The translations under genes and the position numbers were made by a program. A stretch of DNA of 64,000 nucleotides from Distichodus sexfasciatus. Lineage: Eukaryota > Chordata > Actinopteri > Characiformes > Distichodontidae. The notes below the pieces were generated by a model, which was given only the letters and a program-made list of their open reading frames with translations, had not been told where the DNA came from and searched no databases. The stretch spans positions 47,834-111,833 of the forward strand of contig JAVGVS010000444.1 of assembly GCA_032718565.1 (NCBI GenBank), written 5' to 3'. Below, in pieces: positions 31,218 to 48,658 of this stretch (the stretch's first letter is position 1; the number at the start of each line of letters is the position of its first letter).

Positions 31218-33685
31218 CCTATAAAATGGATTGTGCAGCTTAAACCGTTATAAAGCTGTATTTTGGGGGGTTAGTAGGAACACTGCATCTTGCCATTGGC
31301 CAGAAATCATAGTAATCATAGTCTGCCTATAATTGGCACTAAAGCACAGAAAAACACATTAAAACACTACATAAATTTATGTGATGTCCTAACAGAGCTT
31401 TTGTAATTTACATTAAATAATAGAAAATCACCCAATTCTTATATGAACACTGGTAGAGGTTAGTTTCTTTATAAACACAACTTATTAAAGCTGATAACAA
31501 AAAAAAAGAAGCTTCACTACAATGTCGCACATTTCTGTTCGCATATGTAATTCTTTTTCCTGTGTCATTTCACTTTATTTTATACTTTCTACATTCTAGC
31601 TGCTTATGTCTTGATATGATTAATGTAGTTATGTGGTTTTTAACTTGTGTCATTTCAGTTTGTTGTTCTAGACACACACACAGACCATAGTGCTGACCCT
31701 TTTGGCATGCTTTTTGTGACTTGTGCTTGGACCCCCCCTTTGTTGCTATTTGCGGTTATACTTAGTATTGGTATTATTTATTTTTAAAGTGTTTTTGGAT
31801 TCCTTGAAAGGTGCTATTTAAATGATTATTGTGATTTAATATTTAATTTACATTACTTATTTGGTGATATGTTGTTGTTAAAGTGATGATGTGAGCGCTA
31901 GTGTAATATGATTACCGTAAATGTGGAATATGTCCTGCTGTCCCACTCTCGCTGTCAGTCCCGCCTCATGTCCAACATACACAGCCCAGTGGATGTAAGT
32001 TGTACACCTTCTGTTTCCAATGGTGAAACCGTGATCATACGCAATCAGGTCTCCAAACGTAAACTGCAAATCACATATATACACGTATATTCACTATACT
32101 GAGTGAACATGCTTTGGAATTTGTAATGAAAGATGTAATTTGAGATTGAGAACTATGAGTTCCTGTCCATTTCTCTTTGTTGTTTTGGAAATACAGCATA
32201 TAATAGTTGAGCAGTTTTTATTTTAAAATCAATTAAAATTCAATGCAAGTGAAATTTTCAGGAGTTTCCCCTGTAAAATCTGAACATTTCATAGAAATGT
32301 CTGTATTGTTTGCAGAGAAATTGCATTTTGTCTGGTTGGAGCCATCCTGTGGAAAAGTATGATCCCGAAAAAGTAGACATTATGATTATAAACAGTAGCA
32401 CTAATGTATGCGACTTTTTCATACTCTACGGACTTGAACTGAATTACCAATTTAATATTGAACTAATTTTAGCTTAATGTTGCTGAGAGGATCTTAGCAA
32501 GTGACCCCAGCAACGACTCGGGATTCGAAAGCGTCTTTTGGACTGTTTTTATATCTTCACTTCTTTAAAAATGAACTAATGTTTAGTGTGTATTAAATGT
32601 TCATGCACTCGGTTGCCCAGAGGAGGATGGGGTCCCCTTACGAGTCTTGGTTCCTCCCAAGATTTCTTCCTACTAGAGGGAGCTTTTCCTTGCCACTGCT
32701 TGCTTGCTGGGGGTTTGGGTCGGTTATATGTAAAGAATTTTGTGACCATAATTTTGTTAAGAGCGCTATGTAGATAAAATTGAATTAAATGAGTTGCATG
32801 GAGCAAAATTACAAAATGAATAGAAGAATTGTCTTAATAATTAATTTTTAACGATAGTTGCTACTGGGTTCTTCTTTTTAACTTGTATTTTTATGTTGTA
32901 GCCAGAAAATCACCAAGCAACGTCATGATGATATATTCCAGGGGTTTTCAACTGCTTCTATCCACGGAACCACCATTCAGACTAAGCAGTGTGAGTATTT
33001 TTTGTATTACTTTTTAGATATTTGCATTAAATTCATTATTCATCTGCAAATGTTTTTTTTATGAATAATTTTTTAAAAGTGATTTCAGTAGTGAAAGTGA
33101 ATTTCATGTCATAGACCACCTGCAGTCCCGCTGTGGACCACTAGAGGCCAGCGGACTACCGTTTGAAAATCCGTTAATCAATTATGGTCTGCCACTGCGT
33201 CGATGCAGAATCGTCCACGTCTTCATCACGATGCATTGATTATGCGATTAATTTCAACACCCCTATTCTGTATATGATCAAATTTACCTCACTAAAAATA
33301 ACTTACTGTTCCTGTGTACGGCTGTACCTCTGATACAGGTCGACAAACCTGGAGAGAACAGAAAAACGAGTCAGAAATCTTTCAATGATGCACAAATTCA
33401 GTTACCATATCTGCAGAAATAGAAAGGTATTTTGGCATTTTAAAGATTTTAAAGATGCTCCCCGATAAAAATATTTTATTTGAGACCTAATTAATAAGGT
33501 CACAATATAATAATTATATCTTAAAAAGTCTTGTATACACATTTCTCACCAACGTATGATTTTACTTTACACTAGAAATCTGAGACTGAAATCATTTAAA
33601 ACAAATTATTCATTACCCTGGCAGTGAAGGGAGGAGTGAAGAGAACAAGAATGAGTGTGAAAACTCTGATGCCGAGCTCCACCAT
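30184..33685 (-). CDS. Gene C: secreted LRAT-domain (NlpC/P60-type) protein, 165 aa
   Basis: On the minus strand, exons 33685-33617, 33348-33307, 32063-31916, 30795-30590 and 30216-30184 join in consistent phase (0,0,1,0) and stop at TAA. Exon 1 encodes a typical signal peptide (MVELGIRVFTLILVLF..). The mature part has FTFGDLIAYDHG, HWAVYVGHE, DIFHIYGG and NNCEHIATEVRY. These correspond to the LRAT/HRASLS boxes: the His of HWAxYVG, a second His, and the Cys of NCEHF. Known vertebrate family members transfer or hydrolyse acyl chains of retinol esters and phospholipids and usually have a membrane anchor. This protein ends soon after the NCEH box with PGAMAAVLTG and has no C-terminal membrane segment, so a secreted enzyme is inferred. 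Gene D is a head-to-head paralog with the same intron positions. Confidence 0.78.
30922..31085 (+). repeat. tRNA-derived SINE
   Basis: The A box TGGTGTAGTGGTCAGG and B box GGTTTGAATCC with matching stem ends (GGTGGTG..CACTACC) mark a tRNA-like head of about 75 bp. It is followed by the tail ACATTTACAGCGTTTAGCAG, CTTCTTATCCAGA. It lies in an intron of gene C, antisense to it. Confidence 0.7.
31179..31217. repeat. (ATT)n microsatellite
   Basis: A pure ATT run of about 13 units in the intron of gene C. Confidence 0.9.
32578..32795 (+). repeat. Dispersed repeat ending GAGCGCTATGTAGATAAAATTG
   Basis: It contains TTCCTACTAGAGGGAGC, TTTTCCTTGCCACTGC and the tail AAGAGCGCTATGTAGATAAA. The same words appear inverted at 40565-40760, and the tail alone at 15735-15790. 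It is probably the 3' end of a fish retroposon family. Confidence 0.55.
32938..33272. mobile_element. MITE of the AGGGGTTTTCAACTGCTTCT family (second copy)
   Basis: It begins AGGGGTTTTCAACTGCTTCT and ends AATTTCAACACCCCTA. It matches 19797-20136 in inverted orientation and sits in an intron of gene C. Confidence 0.65.
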
Positions 33686-34449
33686 CGTGCTCCGCTAAAC
33701 AGACAAGACTCCCCAAAAAATCCTAATATTTGAGAATGTATAAGTTATATGTAATGTTGTGGATATCAATATGACAAAGCAAATCAGCAGCGTTTAGTAT
33801 AAATCTGTTTGTACCAAGAGAACCCCGAGTTCAGAATCCAAGATGGCTAAAGAGTGTAAAGACTGTAATAAATGCTCCAATGTTTTTACATTTTTAGCAC
33901 TTTAGTGTTGTTTGTGTCTAACTCAATCAGCTTTGTACAGAAATCAGTGTTGTAGTCGACAGATGTGTTGCCACGGTCATGTTATACATGAAATATTGCG
34001 TTATGTGCCATTTCAAGTGCTGATGCAAAATTGGCTGGTTGATGTTGATAAAAACAAATGACTAGCCTAGTTAGCCAAAGAGAAAAGCAAACAGGATCAG
34101 TAACTCGAGACAGAAAACTCTGATAAAAAGGTATAAAAACCTGTCTGAGTTCAACTCTCCTGTGGAAAATGTACTGCATCCAGTTTGCTTTTCACTGTAT
34201 TTTTAGCGGATCTCATCAACCGAATCTCAGATCCAGTGGCAAATGGAACGCAGCATCAAAATCGATTTTCCCAAATTCTTGTTTCAGAATCAGAAATCCA
34301 AATTAGAACCTTTCAACTAAAGTTGTTGATGTCGGCTGTCTAAAATTCTTCAGTTTCGTCATGTATATAAAATAGTACTTCACAATGCTAACATTAAATA
34401 TAGTCAATATATAAAACGTGCCAAAAGCACCATCTTACCTGTAACTCAC

Positions 34450-34494
34450 CTGGTGTTCCTGGTGCAGCTCGCTTGTGGTGAAGGTTTTAAATAC
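34450..34494 (-). promoter_or_regulatory. Putative TATA box and 5'-UTR exon of gene C
   Basis: On the minus strand TATTTAAAACC (34493-34483) precedes CCTTCACCACAAGCGAGC and a good donor CAG|gtgagt at 34450/34449. The coding exon 1 acceptor ttgtctgtttag lies 0.7 kb downstream, just before CGGAGCACGATGG. The leader would be short. Confidence 0.45.
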
Positions 34495-34945
34495 CTCATG
34501 CAGCAGATGTTTAATGCTTGTTAAAGCTCATCTATACACTACATTTCCCTAACAGACAGAAGAGCACACAGCAGAATCTGATCTTGTAAAGAAATTAGGC
34601 AAACGGTCACCAGGTGCCCTACAGCACTGCTGTTAACATGATGTGATATACAAAACACAGCCGTGTTAAAAGCAGCCAGTTCATCTGCCAGTTTCTTTTA
34701 GAACTGTTTTTAAAATACTAAAATTATTCTTTAAAGCTGAGCCAGTTGTGGCAAAAATCTAGTGTCAGTGCAACTTTCCCTGTGTCACTGTCACTAAGTT
34801 TTTTGTGTAGGATAAACTTACATTTACATTTCAAGTGTATTTGAGAAATAATTCATGAGTCTTCAGTTATTAATGTTATATTATTTTTTAAAAAGTGTCT
34901 ACGCATTTTTCACAAATGCATGATTTTAATTTAGTGGGTTAGCAT

Positions 34946-35664
34946 ACACTACACTGCCCAAAATATTGGGACTAATCCAAATCACTGATCTCAGGTGTTC
35001 CAATGGGGGTTGTTTTATCAGCGATTGGGCTTGACCCCATCCTTATGCTGGGCTTACACTGTGATTTTTGCAATTTGCTTTCTGGCCTAATTCTGGCTGG
35101 ATATTTGACCACTCCTCTTGACAGTACTGGTACAGTTCATTTAAATTGGTTGGTTTCCTTGCATGGACCTGCTTTTAAGCATAGTCCACAAATTTTCAAG
35201 AGGGTCGAGGTCGGGGCTTTGACAAGGCCATTCCAGATGCTTAATGTTAGCCTGCTTTATCCATTCCATAACCAGTTCTGATGTGTGTTTGGGATCATTA
35301 TCTTGTTGGAACACCCAACTGTGTCCAAGTTTCAACCGTCTAGCTGTTGATATGAGGTGGAGTTCAAGAATTTGGAGGTAGTTCTCCTTCTTTCTTATTC
35401 CGTCCACCTTGTGCAATGCACCAGTGTCACTGGCAGCGAAACAGCCCCAGAGCATCACACTTCCACCACCATGTTTGACAGTTGGTACCAAACGTACATC
35501 TTGTTGTTGTGGCCAAATAGCTCAGTCTTTGTCTCATCTGACCATAACATTTTCCTCCAGAAAGACTGTGGCTTGTCTATGTGGGCAGCTGCAAATTTTA
35601 GTCGAGCTTGAAGGTGTCGATCTTGAAGCAGGGGCTTCTTTCTTGGTCGGCACCCTCTTAGTCC
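34946..35664 (-). pseudogene. Tc1/mariner transposase remnant
   Basis: The minus strand encodes FQQDNDPKHTS and SPDLDPLENLW, plus GGGSVMLWGCF and an upstream WSDETK, i.e. the three positions of the DDE catalytic set. It is shifted between frames near 35455-35490. The outer end ACTACACTGCCCAAAATATT at 34949 is a Tc1-type terminus. The 5' half is missing and is replaced by a SINE at 35665. Confidence 0.8.
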
Positions 35665-35985
35665 ACAGTGAGAAGGTCCTGGGCTCGAACCCCGGGGACA
35701 GCCGTAGGGTCTTTCTATGTGGAGTTTGCATGCTCTGCCTGTGTTTGTGTGGGTTTTCTTCAGGTGCTCCGGATTCCTCCCATAGTCCAAAGACATGTAA
35801 TGTAGGTTAATTGGTGACTCTAAATTGGCCCTGTAATGTGTGAATGTGAGTGTGTGTGTGCCCTGCAGTGTGTTGGCGCCTGCCCAGGGTTGCGCCCGTC
35901 AGTTCCCGGGATAGGCTCTGGTCCCCCCGTGACCCCAGTTGGGATAAAGCGGTTTGGAATGAATGAATGAATGAATGAATGAAGT
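35665..35985 (+). repeat. V-SINE-like element with (GAAT)n tail
   Basis: A B-box-like GGGCTCGAACCCC is followed by TGTGGAGTTTGCATGCTC, GTGCTCCGGATTCCTCCC and GTCCAAAGACATG. This is the conserved central domain of the fish V-SINE group, as I remember it. It ends CCCCAGTTGGGATAAAGCGG and a GAATGAAT tail. It was inserted into the Tc1 element. Confidence 0.7.
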
Positions 35986-35989
35986 TGTG

Positions 35990-37300
35990 TGTCATGTAAA
36001 CACTCTGCCTTGAAAAAAGAACGGTTCAAATATATCATTAAAAGCTTAAAATGAATATGACAGTCATACCCATGGTGAGTGTATGTACAACTGTACATGC
36101 GGTAATGAGCACCGATTAACCCCTCACCACCAGCTCCTGATCAGCAATAGTATGGTTGGATGAAAATCAAACCTGTTTGAAATTCCCATCACCCCTCATA
36201 AGGGTGTTTCACTGTTGAAGCAGAGCCACAGGCCGACTCACCTCAGCCTCACTGGGGTTTCCCTCATTGTGTCTATGTGAACACAGAACTGGAAGTGAAA
36301 TGCAAGCAGAGTACAGAGTACAGACGTCGCAATACTGCGTGTAGTGTGAGCGGTCAGGTCTCATCAGAGCATCAGCCCTTATAGCTAAACCTCTACATAA
36401 ATTTAAAAAGAAAAACAGAGACTGGATTGTGGTAGTTAATTAAAATAACAGAGGTGGTTTTATGTTCGCAAACCTTGTTTCACTCTAAAAATTACACTTT
36501 AAAATATAATAAAACCTCCTCAATGCTCTTAACTCTGCTGTAGAAATCTTGCGTTATTATTAGGTTATTGATGTTTACTTTTCTCTTAATTACTCTATAG
36601 GTCACTGCACATTGTCTTCCACCGGTCATTAGTGCAGTCAGCTCATTTTGGTTAATTAAAGTTAATTTTAGACACAAACCCAACATACACAAACTAATTC
36701 ATATGAATGAAGTTTTAAAGTAAGGAGTCTTTCTGTAGTTGCACATTTCAGTAAAGTCAAGTAAGCTGTTCCATTTGAATGGCTGCCTGGGTGAATTTTA
36801 ATATTTGAGATACGTGGCTTATTTTATTTGCACATTCACATTGGGCAAGCTTTGGCCAACAGATAACGTTGCACCGAAGTCATATCTATTAATTTTAAAC
36901 AAATTGGACATTGCCATTTATTTTTTACGTTTAATTCACTCTGCATGAGTATTTATTCTTCTCACTGTGCATATCATCAATCTCATAATAAAATCTCCAG
37001 TGTAGGTGCTTCTGCATGTTTTCCTCCTCACTTACTAGAGATGGGTGTGGGTCCAGGTACAAAATCAATATAGTAATAGTTAATGAACTAGAGTGGTGGT
37101 ACGTGATACAAGTTTTTTCTTTCTTTTGGCCCTCATGTCTCATTTTGTTTCAAATAAACCAAAGAGAAATAAATCATACCTTTCTGCCAATGATCTAAAT
37201 GTAATAATAATGATAATGTAATTCCACAAGCACTGGTGTATGCATTGTTACGGTTGAGGTAGCATGCAAATTTTACTAGGCGCTCAGTAGTATCATATCT
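35990..37300. other. Intergenic between genes C and D, no gene seen
   Basis: AT-rich single-copy-looking DNA. I find no exon with both splice sites and conserved coding content, and no clear element ends. Confidence 0.45.
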
Positions 37301-37567
37301 TCAAACATTACGTGGACATTCGGGACAGTCGGGATGAAGAAAGGGCTGCTGTAATGGACATACGTTTATTGCTCGGTAAGTGTGGACGTGGAGACCACAA
37401 GACAATTTGGATAATTTCTTTATTGCACCTGCTGCCTTACAACCGTAACCTGGCGGGAGGGGGTCGAGTTAACGTTAACGGATGCAGTTGAAGTGCTGAC
37501 TGTGTGTGATGTACTTAAAGCCTCTACAAGCATTTGATCTGCAGGAGGAACATCAGACTTTTTAGAG
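37300..37567 (+). promoter_or_regulatory. Candidate promoter region and 5'-UTR exons of gene D
   Basis: A donor TTGCTCG|gtaagt stands at 37375/37376. A short candidate exon 37545-37567 lies between tttgatctgcag and gtaaga. The coding exon 1 acceptor ccccttacag is at 38908. Together they suggest a split leader starting near 37.3 kb. No TATA box is obvious. Confidence 0.35.
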
Positions 37568-38951
37568 GTAAGACTGTATGCACACACTCCTTCTACAACA
37601 CGGATCAATGATCAAGTTTCTAAATGTTTTTTTTAATTATGTTATTTTTACTTTTAAACTGGATGACATGCTTATTTTTGTGTTGAAAAATGTGTATAAA
37701 CAAGACTCTTTAATTAAATCATGTGTTTAAATTCATTTTTGACTGTATTTTTAACTTCAGTTCCTTAAATGTCAAGTGATGTAACCAAATATTTGTGAAA
37801 ATATTTTTTCATGTTCATTCTTTGTGTCTATACTTCCTAACACATTATTATTTTATGGTTGTGTTTTGTATATCCAATAATTTAAGGTTACTGCATTCTT
37901 GTGGCCAGGTATTAAGTATACAATTTTACAATAAAAGGCAGAACAATAATTATTAAAATAAACAAATGAATGAATTCAGTACAAAAGCTATTCAGCCATT
38001 TGTTCACAATAAACAACTATTTCTTGGTTTAGATGGACATTTTACCTGCTCGTACCACTTGACAAAAATATGCACGACATCTAATTGACCCATGTCATTG
38101 GCATGTTATTGTTGGTTCTTAAGGTTGTAATGCATCGTAAATATGAAAAAGTTATTGTTTGTGATTTCTGTCATTTTACAAGATATTGTTGCTAGACTTT
38201 CAAGAGAAGGGGGTGTGCAGTATATTAACCACTTTATTGCAATGTTATAAAGTTGGACAACATTTGCCAAAGTTATAAGCAATGCGGGGCTCCCTTTTTG
38301 TGATTCACAGTATATAATAATAATAATAATAATTAATAATAATAATAATAATACACAATAATAATACCTAATCATGTTCTCTGCCTTTTTTGAGTAAATA
38401 TTCCACAGAAATGTATGTGTAAGAAAGAAATTTGTGAATTATATTTGAATAGTAAGTGTATAAAAAATGAATTTAAACTTAGACATGAGTCTTAATTGTA
38501 TATTGTGTATATAATTTCTTCAAACCAAGTCTTAACAGCCAAACCAAATTCGAATTATTTTGCTTTTAAACCCACACTTAAGAGAATTTTTCCATGTAAT
38601 TAAGTAATTTAGTCATGTCATTAAATAATTTGTTAACAAATATTTACTATTTGTACTTGCTATCTGCTGCTGTTTAATGACTTGAACCTGGATGATAAAT
38701 GTGCCTCAGATTGATTAAACGTAAATAATTGCTGGTCCTTATTTTTCTTATCTTAATTATGTTTAGCAATAAACAAATCATTGTGCATGGTAATGGGGAA
38801 GTTATAAGGGAGAGTGACTTCAGTTAATATTTTAGGTGTCATATTTTTAACAAGATAAATTCCTGTGTATGATGAATTACAGATTCTGATTCTAATTTCC
38901 CCTTACAGATCTCTCCCCTTTATACACGCTGAGACATTTCGTGCTGTACTG

Positions 38952-43768
<4,817 letters not shown>

Positions 43769-43779
43769 CTTCAACGAGA

Positions 43780-44700
43780 GGAAAAACACCGGTGATAATC
43801 CTGCTGAGGGAGAAGCAGATGTAAAATGAATTTTATCACTACTATAAACCACTACCACTCGGAATCTTAATAAACTTGTCTGCATTAAATCCGTCCGTTT
43901 CTTATACTTGTTCTTACAAACGACATAATCTGCTCATTATAATGCTAGTAAAATAGTCACAAATGTGGGAGGTGAGAAAGATGAATTTGGAATGTAAATT
44001 TGAAAAGACACATGAACTCTATTTTTAACTAAGACTTCATTTTTTTATTTATTTATTTATTTTTTTTTTTACTTCATATATATAACAATGTTCTCGGAAA
44101 TAATATACATCATACAAACCATATCTCACATAGTATATGTGCTGTTGTTTGCAGGTTGTGTGTATTATTTCCGAGTTGTATGCAAATGACCATAAAAATA
44201 TCATGTTTCTCCAGAGGAGTGGCATGTACATCTTGATGGTCAAGTGGTGTTTGTGTGGACTGTGGTTTTGTGGGACATTTGCAAGATTGTAGATGATTTG
44301 CATGAAATGCATCTGCACTGGTTTTCGCCAGCACTCGCAGTAAAATCCCTTCCCGTGAAAGCCGACCGTTTGCTCCGCGACTGCAGCATGTTTTCATCAC
44401 TCAGACCTCATCACGTTTGGACGATGAGTGGCTTACTCAATTAGTAAATTCATTTTTTTTTTACATTAAATCCATAAAATCCAAAAAGTTAATTTGAATA
44501 TTCCTATCAAAAAGCAGCACGAGAAACTAGTAACAAGTCATTTTCAAAGACACCAATGAAAAATGGAGAAAAGCAGGAAAACTGCTTAAATAATGTTTAA
44601 ACAACGTTTACATATCTAACAGCAGCTCCTTCTGCCTCTATTCTGTCTAAAGCAATTGACATTGAACAATTAAATAGCCTATATACATTTTACATTTGAC
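43780..44700. other. Intergenic, no gene recognised
   Basis: AT-rich DNA after gene D. Weakly open frames near 44049-44444 lack splice signals and any familiar motif. Confidence 0.4.
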
Positions 44701-44713
44701 ACCTGTATCACCC

Positions 44714-44851
44714 TGGTATGGAAGCCCGTTTCCGCCACCTGGAGGAGAAAATAAAGAAACATTTAGCTCAGAATTCTGACTTTTTATCTCGGAATTCCGT
44801 CAGAATCAGTTTATTTTTCCCTCCAGGTGGCGGAAACGGGCTTCCATACCA
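44714..44851. mobile_element. Tiny palindromic MITE (138 bp)
   Basis: Arms of at least 32 bp are exact inverted copies, starting TGGTATGGAAGCCCGTTTCC. Only about 70 bp separates them. The perfect arms suggest recent activity or strong hairpin-based correction. Confidence 0.8.
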
Positions 44852-45423
44852 TGCCACCATCTCAACCTTACTTTAAATTTGCATCGTTTATTCCACCCAA
44901 CTTATACCTTCACTACCTTTTGTTTATTCCTTTTCCACTTAAAAGCCAAACACAAAACCGTGTGGAAAACTCCCAAAACCCAATATGCAAAATGGGACAA
45001 AGGACAACGACTCGTTATTGCTTTTTTATCACGTTAGTTTTGGAAAAATATTGGAAAAAGAAAAACTAAACTAAGATAAAAGTAAACTTGAATAATAACT
45101 TGAATTCCTTTAACTTACACAGAATATACACATACCATCAAGGACATTACATTTATTCTTCTGTATGTGAAATTATTTGTGAGAAATGCTGTGCTCAAAA
45201 ACGAAAATGATTGAGTGTAAACGCATTAATTACATTATACACAACATAAACATGTTATAGCTCATTAATTTAGGCCAAAATGAGTCAAAATTGGCTCAAG
45301 ATAACCCAGAGCTTTAGTATTTCTTTATTTTCAATTGATCTGATTTTCCCCCTCATTTTATAATGTTAGAGAGTGGTCAACAGGGGAAAAATAAATATAG
45401 AAAAATGTATTATTTGTTATCAA

Positions 45424-45450
45424 ATGTGTGTGTGTGTGTGTGTGTGTGTG
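45424..45450. repeat. (TG)n microsatellite
   Basis: A short pure TG run in otherwise unannotated intergenic DNA (44.85-46.9 kb), where I see no gene. Confidence 0.8.
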
Positions 45451-46926
45451 TTTAAAAAAACAAATGTGGATGGCCCCATGCCTATATTCCCCTAGATTTT
45501 TGCATTAGCAGCATGAGCTGTTAATATGTAGACTTGGCAGCATTAAAGTACGATTGTAACTGGGACCACATGAAGCTACACGTTGTTACAGCAACACATT
45601 CTTTAACGTGCAGTTTTGTGTATTTTTACCAAAAAAGTGTTTAGGAACAACTGGGGAATAGAAGAGCAAATGTAAGAGGCTCCCTGAAAATAGATCTCCG
45701 AAAATGCACACATACTGTATATGGTGACTACAAACTACAGATACTGTAAGAAGATAATTGAATGAAATCAAGTAAAATCCATCAAGTTTGACATATGTAC
45801 GGTCACTCTTTATCTCCCAAACACATCCCCCGAGAAAAGCTACAGATGTGTGAGATTTGCATAAAAGCCATGCTTTATGACAACACAGGTGGCACACACA
45901 CACATATACACAGATGCAAGTTTGAGAACGAAGGCGTGATAAAGAATTCTACTCAACTCGTAAGCATATATTTTTCTTTTGTGAGTTTGTGTTGTTTAAA
46001 GGCAGAAATAATGGTCAAGCTAACGAACTACAATCTAATGTAAATCTAGCTATTTGTGGTTTATATATCTACTTGTGTGCTTCAGTGTAAAATTTTGGAA
46101 TGTGTCTCTATTTTGTCACATGATCAGTTTGCCAGGACAAAGTAAACAAAAATCTGTTCCGTTCCGTGGTTCTAATTCCAAAAAAGTTGGAGTTCCAAGT
46201 TAATTTTCTCCATAAGAATCAATGTAAAACAAAGTAATCAGTTCCCGGGCGAAAATACACCAACAATTTGATGGTTCTACATGTGAAAAGTTGTGTTTTC
46301 GGCTGGTAAAGCTACAAAGTAAATAATTAAGATCTGACAATTTCTATCAAAAACATTATGTTTGAGTGCTGAATTGTTGTATTTTGTTGAGAATAGTGCA
46401 CTCCGTGCAATTGTACAATTTTTCTTATAAAAAACAATACATATGTGTAAAATGACAAAGCAGCTTTGTGATGGTCAGACAGAGACACCAATCAACTGAT
46501 GGTTCTCATCATACAAATTAGTTTAGCGTCGAGTTGAAGTACCAAAATCTTTGCATTAAAAGCTCTGATTTATTATCTCTCTAATGTCCTGTTATCAAAT
46601 AGTAGCGGTGCCTGATTTAGATGTCCCCAAATGTATACTGAAATACATAAAAACAAATCAGATGTACTGATCAAATATTTTAACATATTTCTGAACCATT
46701 CACACAATGCAATAATTGTCTGTTTTATTCGACTGTTTGTTTATCAAATTAAACTTGAATATGAAAATTTTGATGTTCAAAAAAAATGTTAAAATTATTT
46801 TTAAAATAAAGGAATAGAAATATCAAAATATAAATGTTTATTGAACACCATACGCTTGAATGGTAAATTTCCATTGGTACAGGTTCAGAAATGAGTTTTT
46901 CTTTATTATCATTTGTAGATCGGAAG

Positions 46927-47763
46927 ATGAATGACACCAGATTACCCAACGATTGGTACTTCAGTTTGCCGGAGTTCTTCATAAGCTTCCACGTCATCAA
47001 CCTTCTTCTGATCGTCCCTTTAAACGTCTACATCATCGTGTTGTGCAGGTCCGACCCGGCCGAGGTGTTCACCCTGAACCAGGCCGTCTCCGACATCCTC
47101 TTCACCATCATGGGACCTTTCCAGTGTCTGTGCAGCTTAAAGGAGGAGTGGTGCCTCTTCAAGCCGCTGGGTTTCGTCATCGGGTTTTGCATGTCGTCCC
47201 GGACGATCTTGCAGTGCTGCGTTTGCGTGGAGCGTTACCTGGCCGTGGTCCGACCCGTCTTCTTTTTGAAATACAAAAAGCTCCGCTACCGTGTGGCGCA
47301 CTCCCTCGCCGCCTGGACGTCCTCGCTGGGGTTCGGCGTCGCCAGCATGCTGATGTTTCCCTACATCCCGTACAATGTTCTCGCATCCATGGTCTGCCTC
47401 ATTTTCGCAGTGGACATCTTCTGCTGCGTGTCCATCCTGAAAAGGCTGAGACACCCGGCTCCGGGCGAGAGGGAGGAGGGGGGCGAGATGGACGGTGTGA
47501 AGAAGAAGGCCTTCCAGTTGGTCGCGGTCAACATGCTGCTGCTTTTTATTGAAATGAACACGATTAGCATAACCTTTGGCGCTCAAAGGAATATGTCTTA
47601 TCACAATTTCGGTGTAGCTGTAGCCATTAATATGGTTATCCACGTCGTAACGGGCCTCGTCCAGCCTGCCTTCGTTCTCCACAAAGCTGGGAAACTCTAT
47701 TTTATAAAAGCCTGCTGTCGCTCCGCTCCGGCAGCGTTGCCACAATCCACCATCTGTTTATGA
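46927..47763 (+). CDS. GPCR 1: class A (rhodopsin-like) orphan receptor, 278 aa
   Basis: A single coding exon with seven hydrophobic segments. The short N-terminus carries NDT, a glycosylation site. TM1 has VPLNVYIIV, TM2 has NQAVSDILF (Asp 56, position 2.50), TM3 ends VERYLAVVRPVFF (ERY 102-104), TM4 has Trp 130. TM6 lacks the CWxP motif and TM7 has QPAFVLHKAG where NPxxY is expected. I chose ATG 46927 because an acceptor (atcatttgtag) lies just upstream at 46918 and GPCR 2 starts at the same place after GAAG. An upstream in-frame ATG at 46891 would be intronic. The family looks like a fish-specific group related to purinergic/proteinase-activated-type receptors, but the ligand is unknown. 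GC content is higher than in surrounding DNA. Confidence 0.8.
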   Translation: MNDTRLPNDWYFSLPEFFISFHVINLLLIVPLNVYIIVLCRSDPAEVFTLNQAVSDILFTIMGPFQCLCSLKEEWCLFKPLGFVIGFCMSSRTILQCCVCVERYLAVVRPVFFLKYKKLRYRVAHSLAAWTSSLGFGVASMLMFPYIPYNVLASMVCLIFAVDIFCCVSILKRLRHPAPGEREEGGEMDGVKKKAFQLVAVNMLLLFIEMNTISITFGAQRNMSYHNFGVAVAINMVIHVVTGLVQPAFVLHKAGKLYFIKACCRSAPAALPQSTICL

Positions 47764-47948
47764 GTTATTATAAAAGTTGTTTAGTTTCTTCTGAAAACGT
47801 TTTACAAAATGTAACGGGCACTGACAAACTTAAAGTACAGATTTAGTGAACATACTAGCATCACAAGTGCCTGTAGTGTACTAGTAAGTACTTCTTGAGA
47901 CTAAATGTGCCCCCTTTTTTAGGTTATAAAAGTACTAGTAAGAATTGG

Positions 47949-48535
47949 TATGCACGATATAGGAATTGTAGACCGATACCGATATCCGATATTATTCATG
48001 CTTATATCTGCCGATGCCGATAAATCAGGAAGGCAGAATTGAGTGCGAAATTTGCTCACCAAAATTCCACTGCACGCTCAGAGTTTTAGCACAAAAATAA
48101 CGCCATAACAGCACCAACTCAAGCCAGCGTGAAAGCAGAGTGGAGCGAGGGCGGAGCATTTCCAGCATAGTGCACAACATTCACTTCCCACCCTATGTAG
48201 TGTACCAAGTCAAATAGGGCGCGTAGCACCCACCATGTGCACTACCTAATGTGTAGAGAGCCGTTAAGCTACAACCCCGGCTACTTCCTGAGATGCATAC
48301 CACCCCATAGAAGAGTATGATAAGAGCACCTTACCTACCATACTATTAAGTGCAGTAGTACACGGCTCGGGACACAGCCCATGTGTGAGCTCACATTCAC
48401 TAAGTGAAGCAAACACACAGTTTAGTAGTTAAACATGTTTCACGTGTGCAGCAGAGTTGAGCGTAAAGACCAGAGATGTTGCTGGTGAACGTTCCACTGC
48501 GTGATCAGAATTTTACCACAAAATAACACCATACA
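47949..48535. mobile_element. hAT-MITE copy, right end lost
   Basis: It starts TGGTATGCACGATATAGGAATT and shares long, nearly identical stretches with 4878-5687, for example around CATGTGTGAGCTCA..CACTAAGTGAAGC. The right terminus was not found before 48545. It lies between GPCR 1 and the receptor fragment. Confidence 0.65.
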
Positions 48536-48658
48536 CCATAGTAAAAGTAGTAAACTTTAAGAATCTGGCAAATTCATGTCTAAGTTTAATTTTGGACTGC
48601 AAAGAAACAGTAAGCTGTACCGTAAGTGATCTTATCATCTTATCGTGATTCCAGCTTA

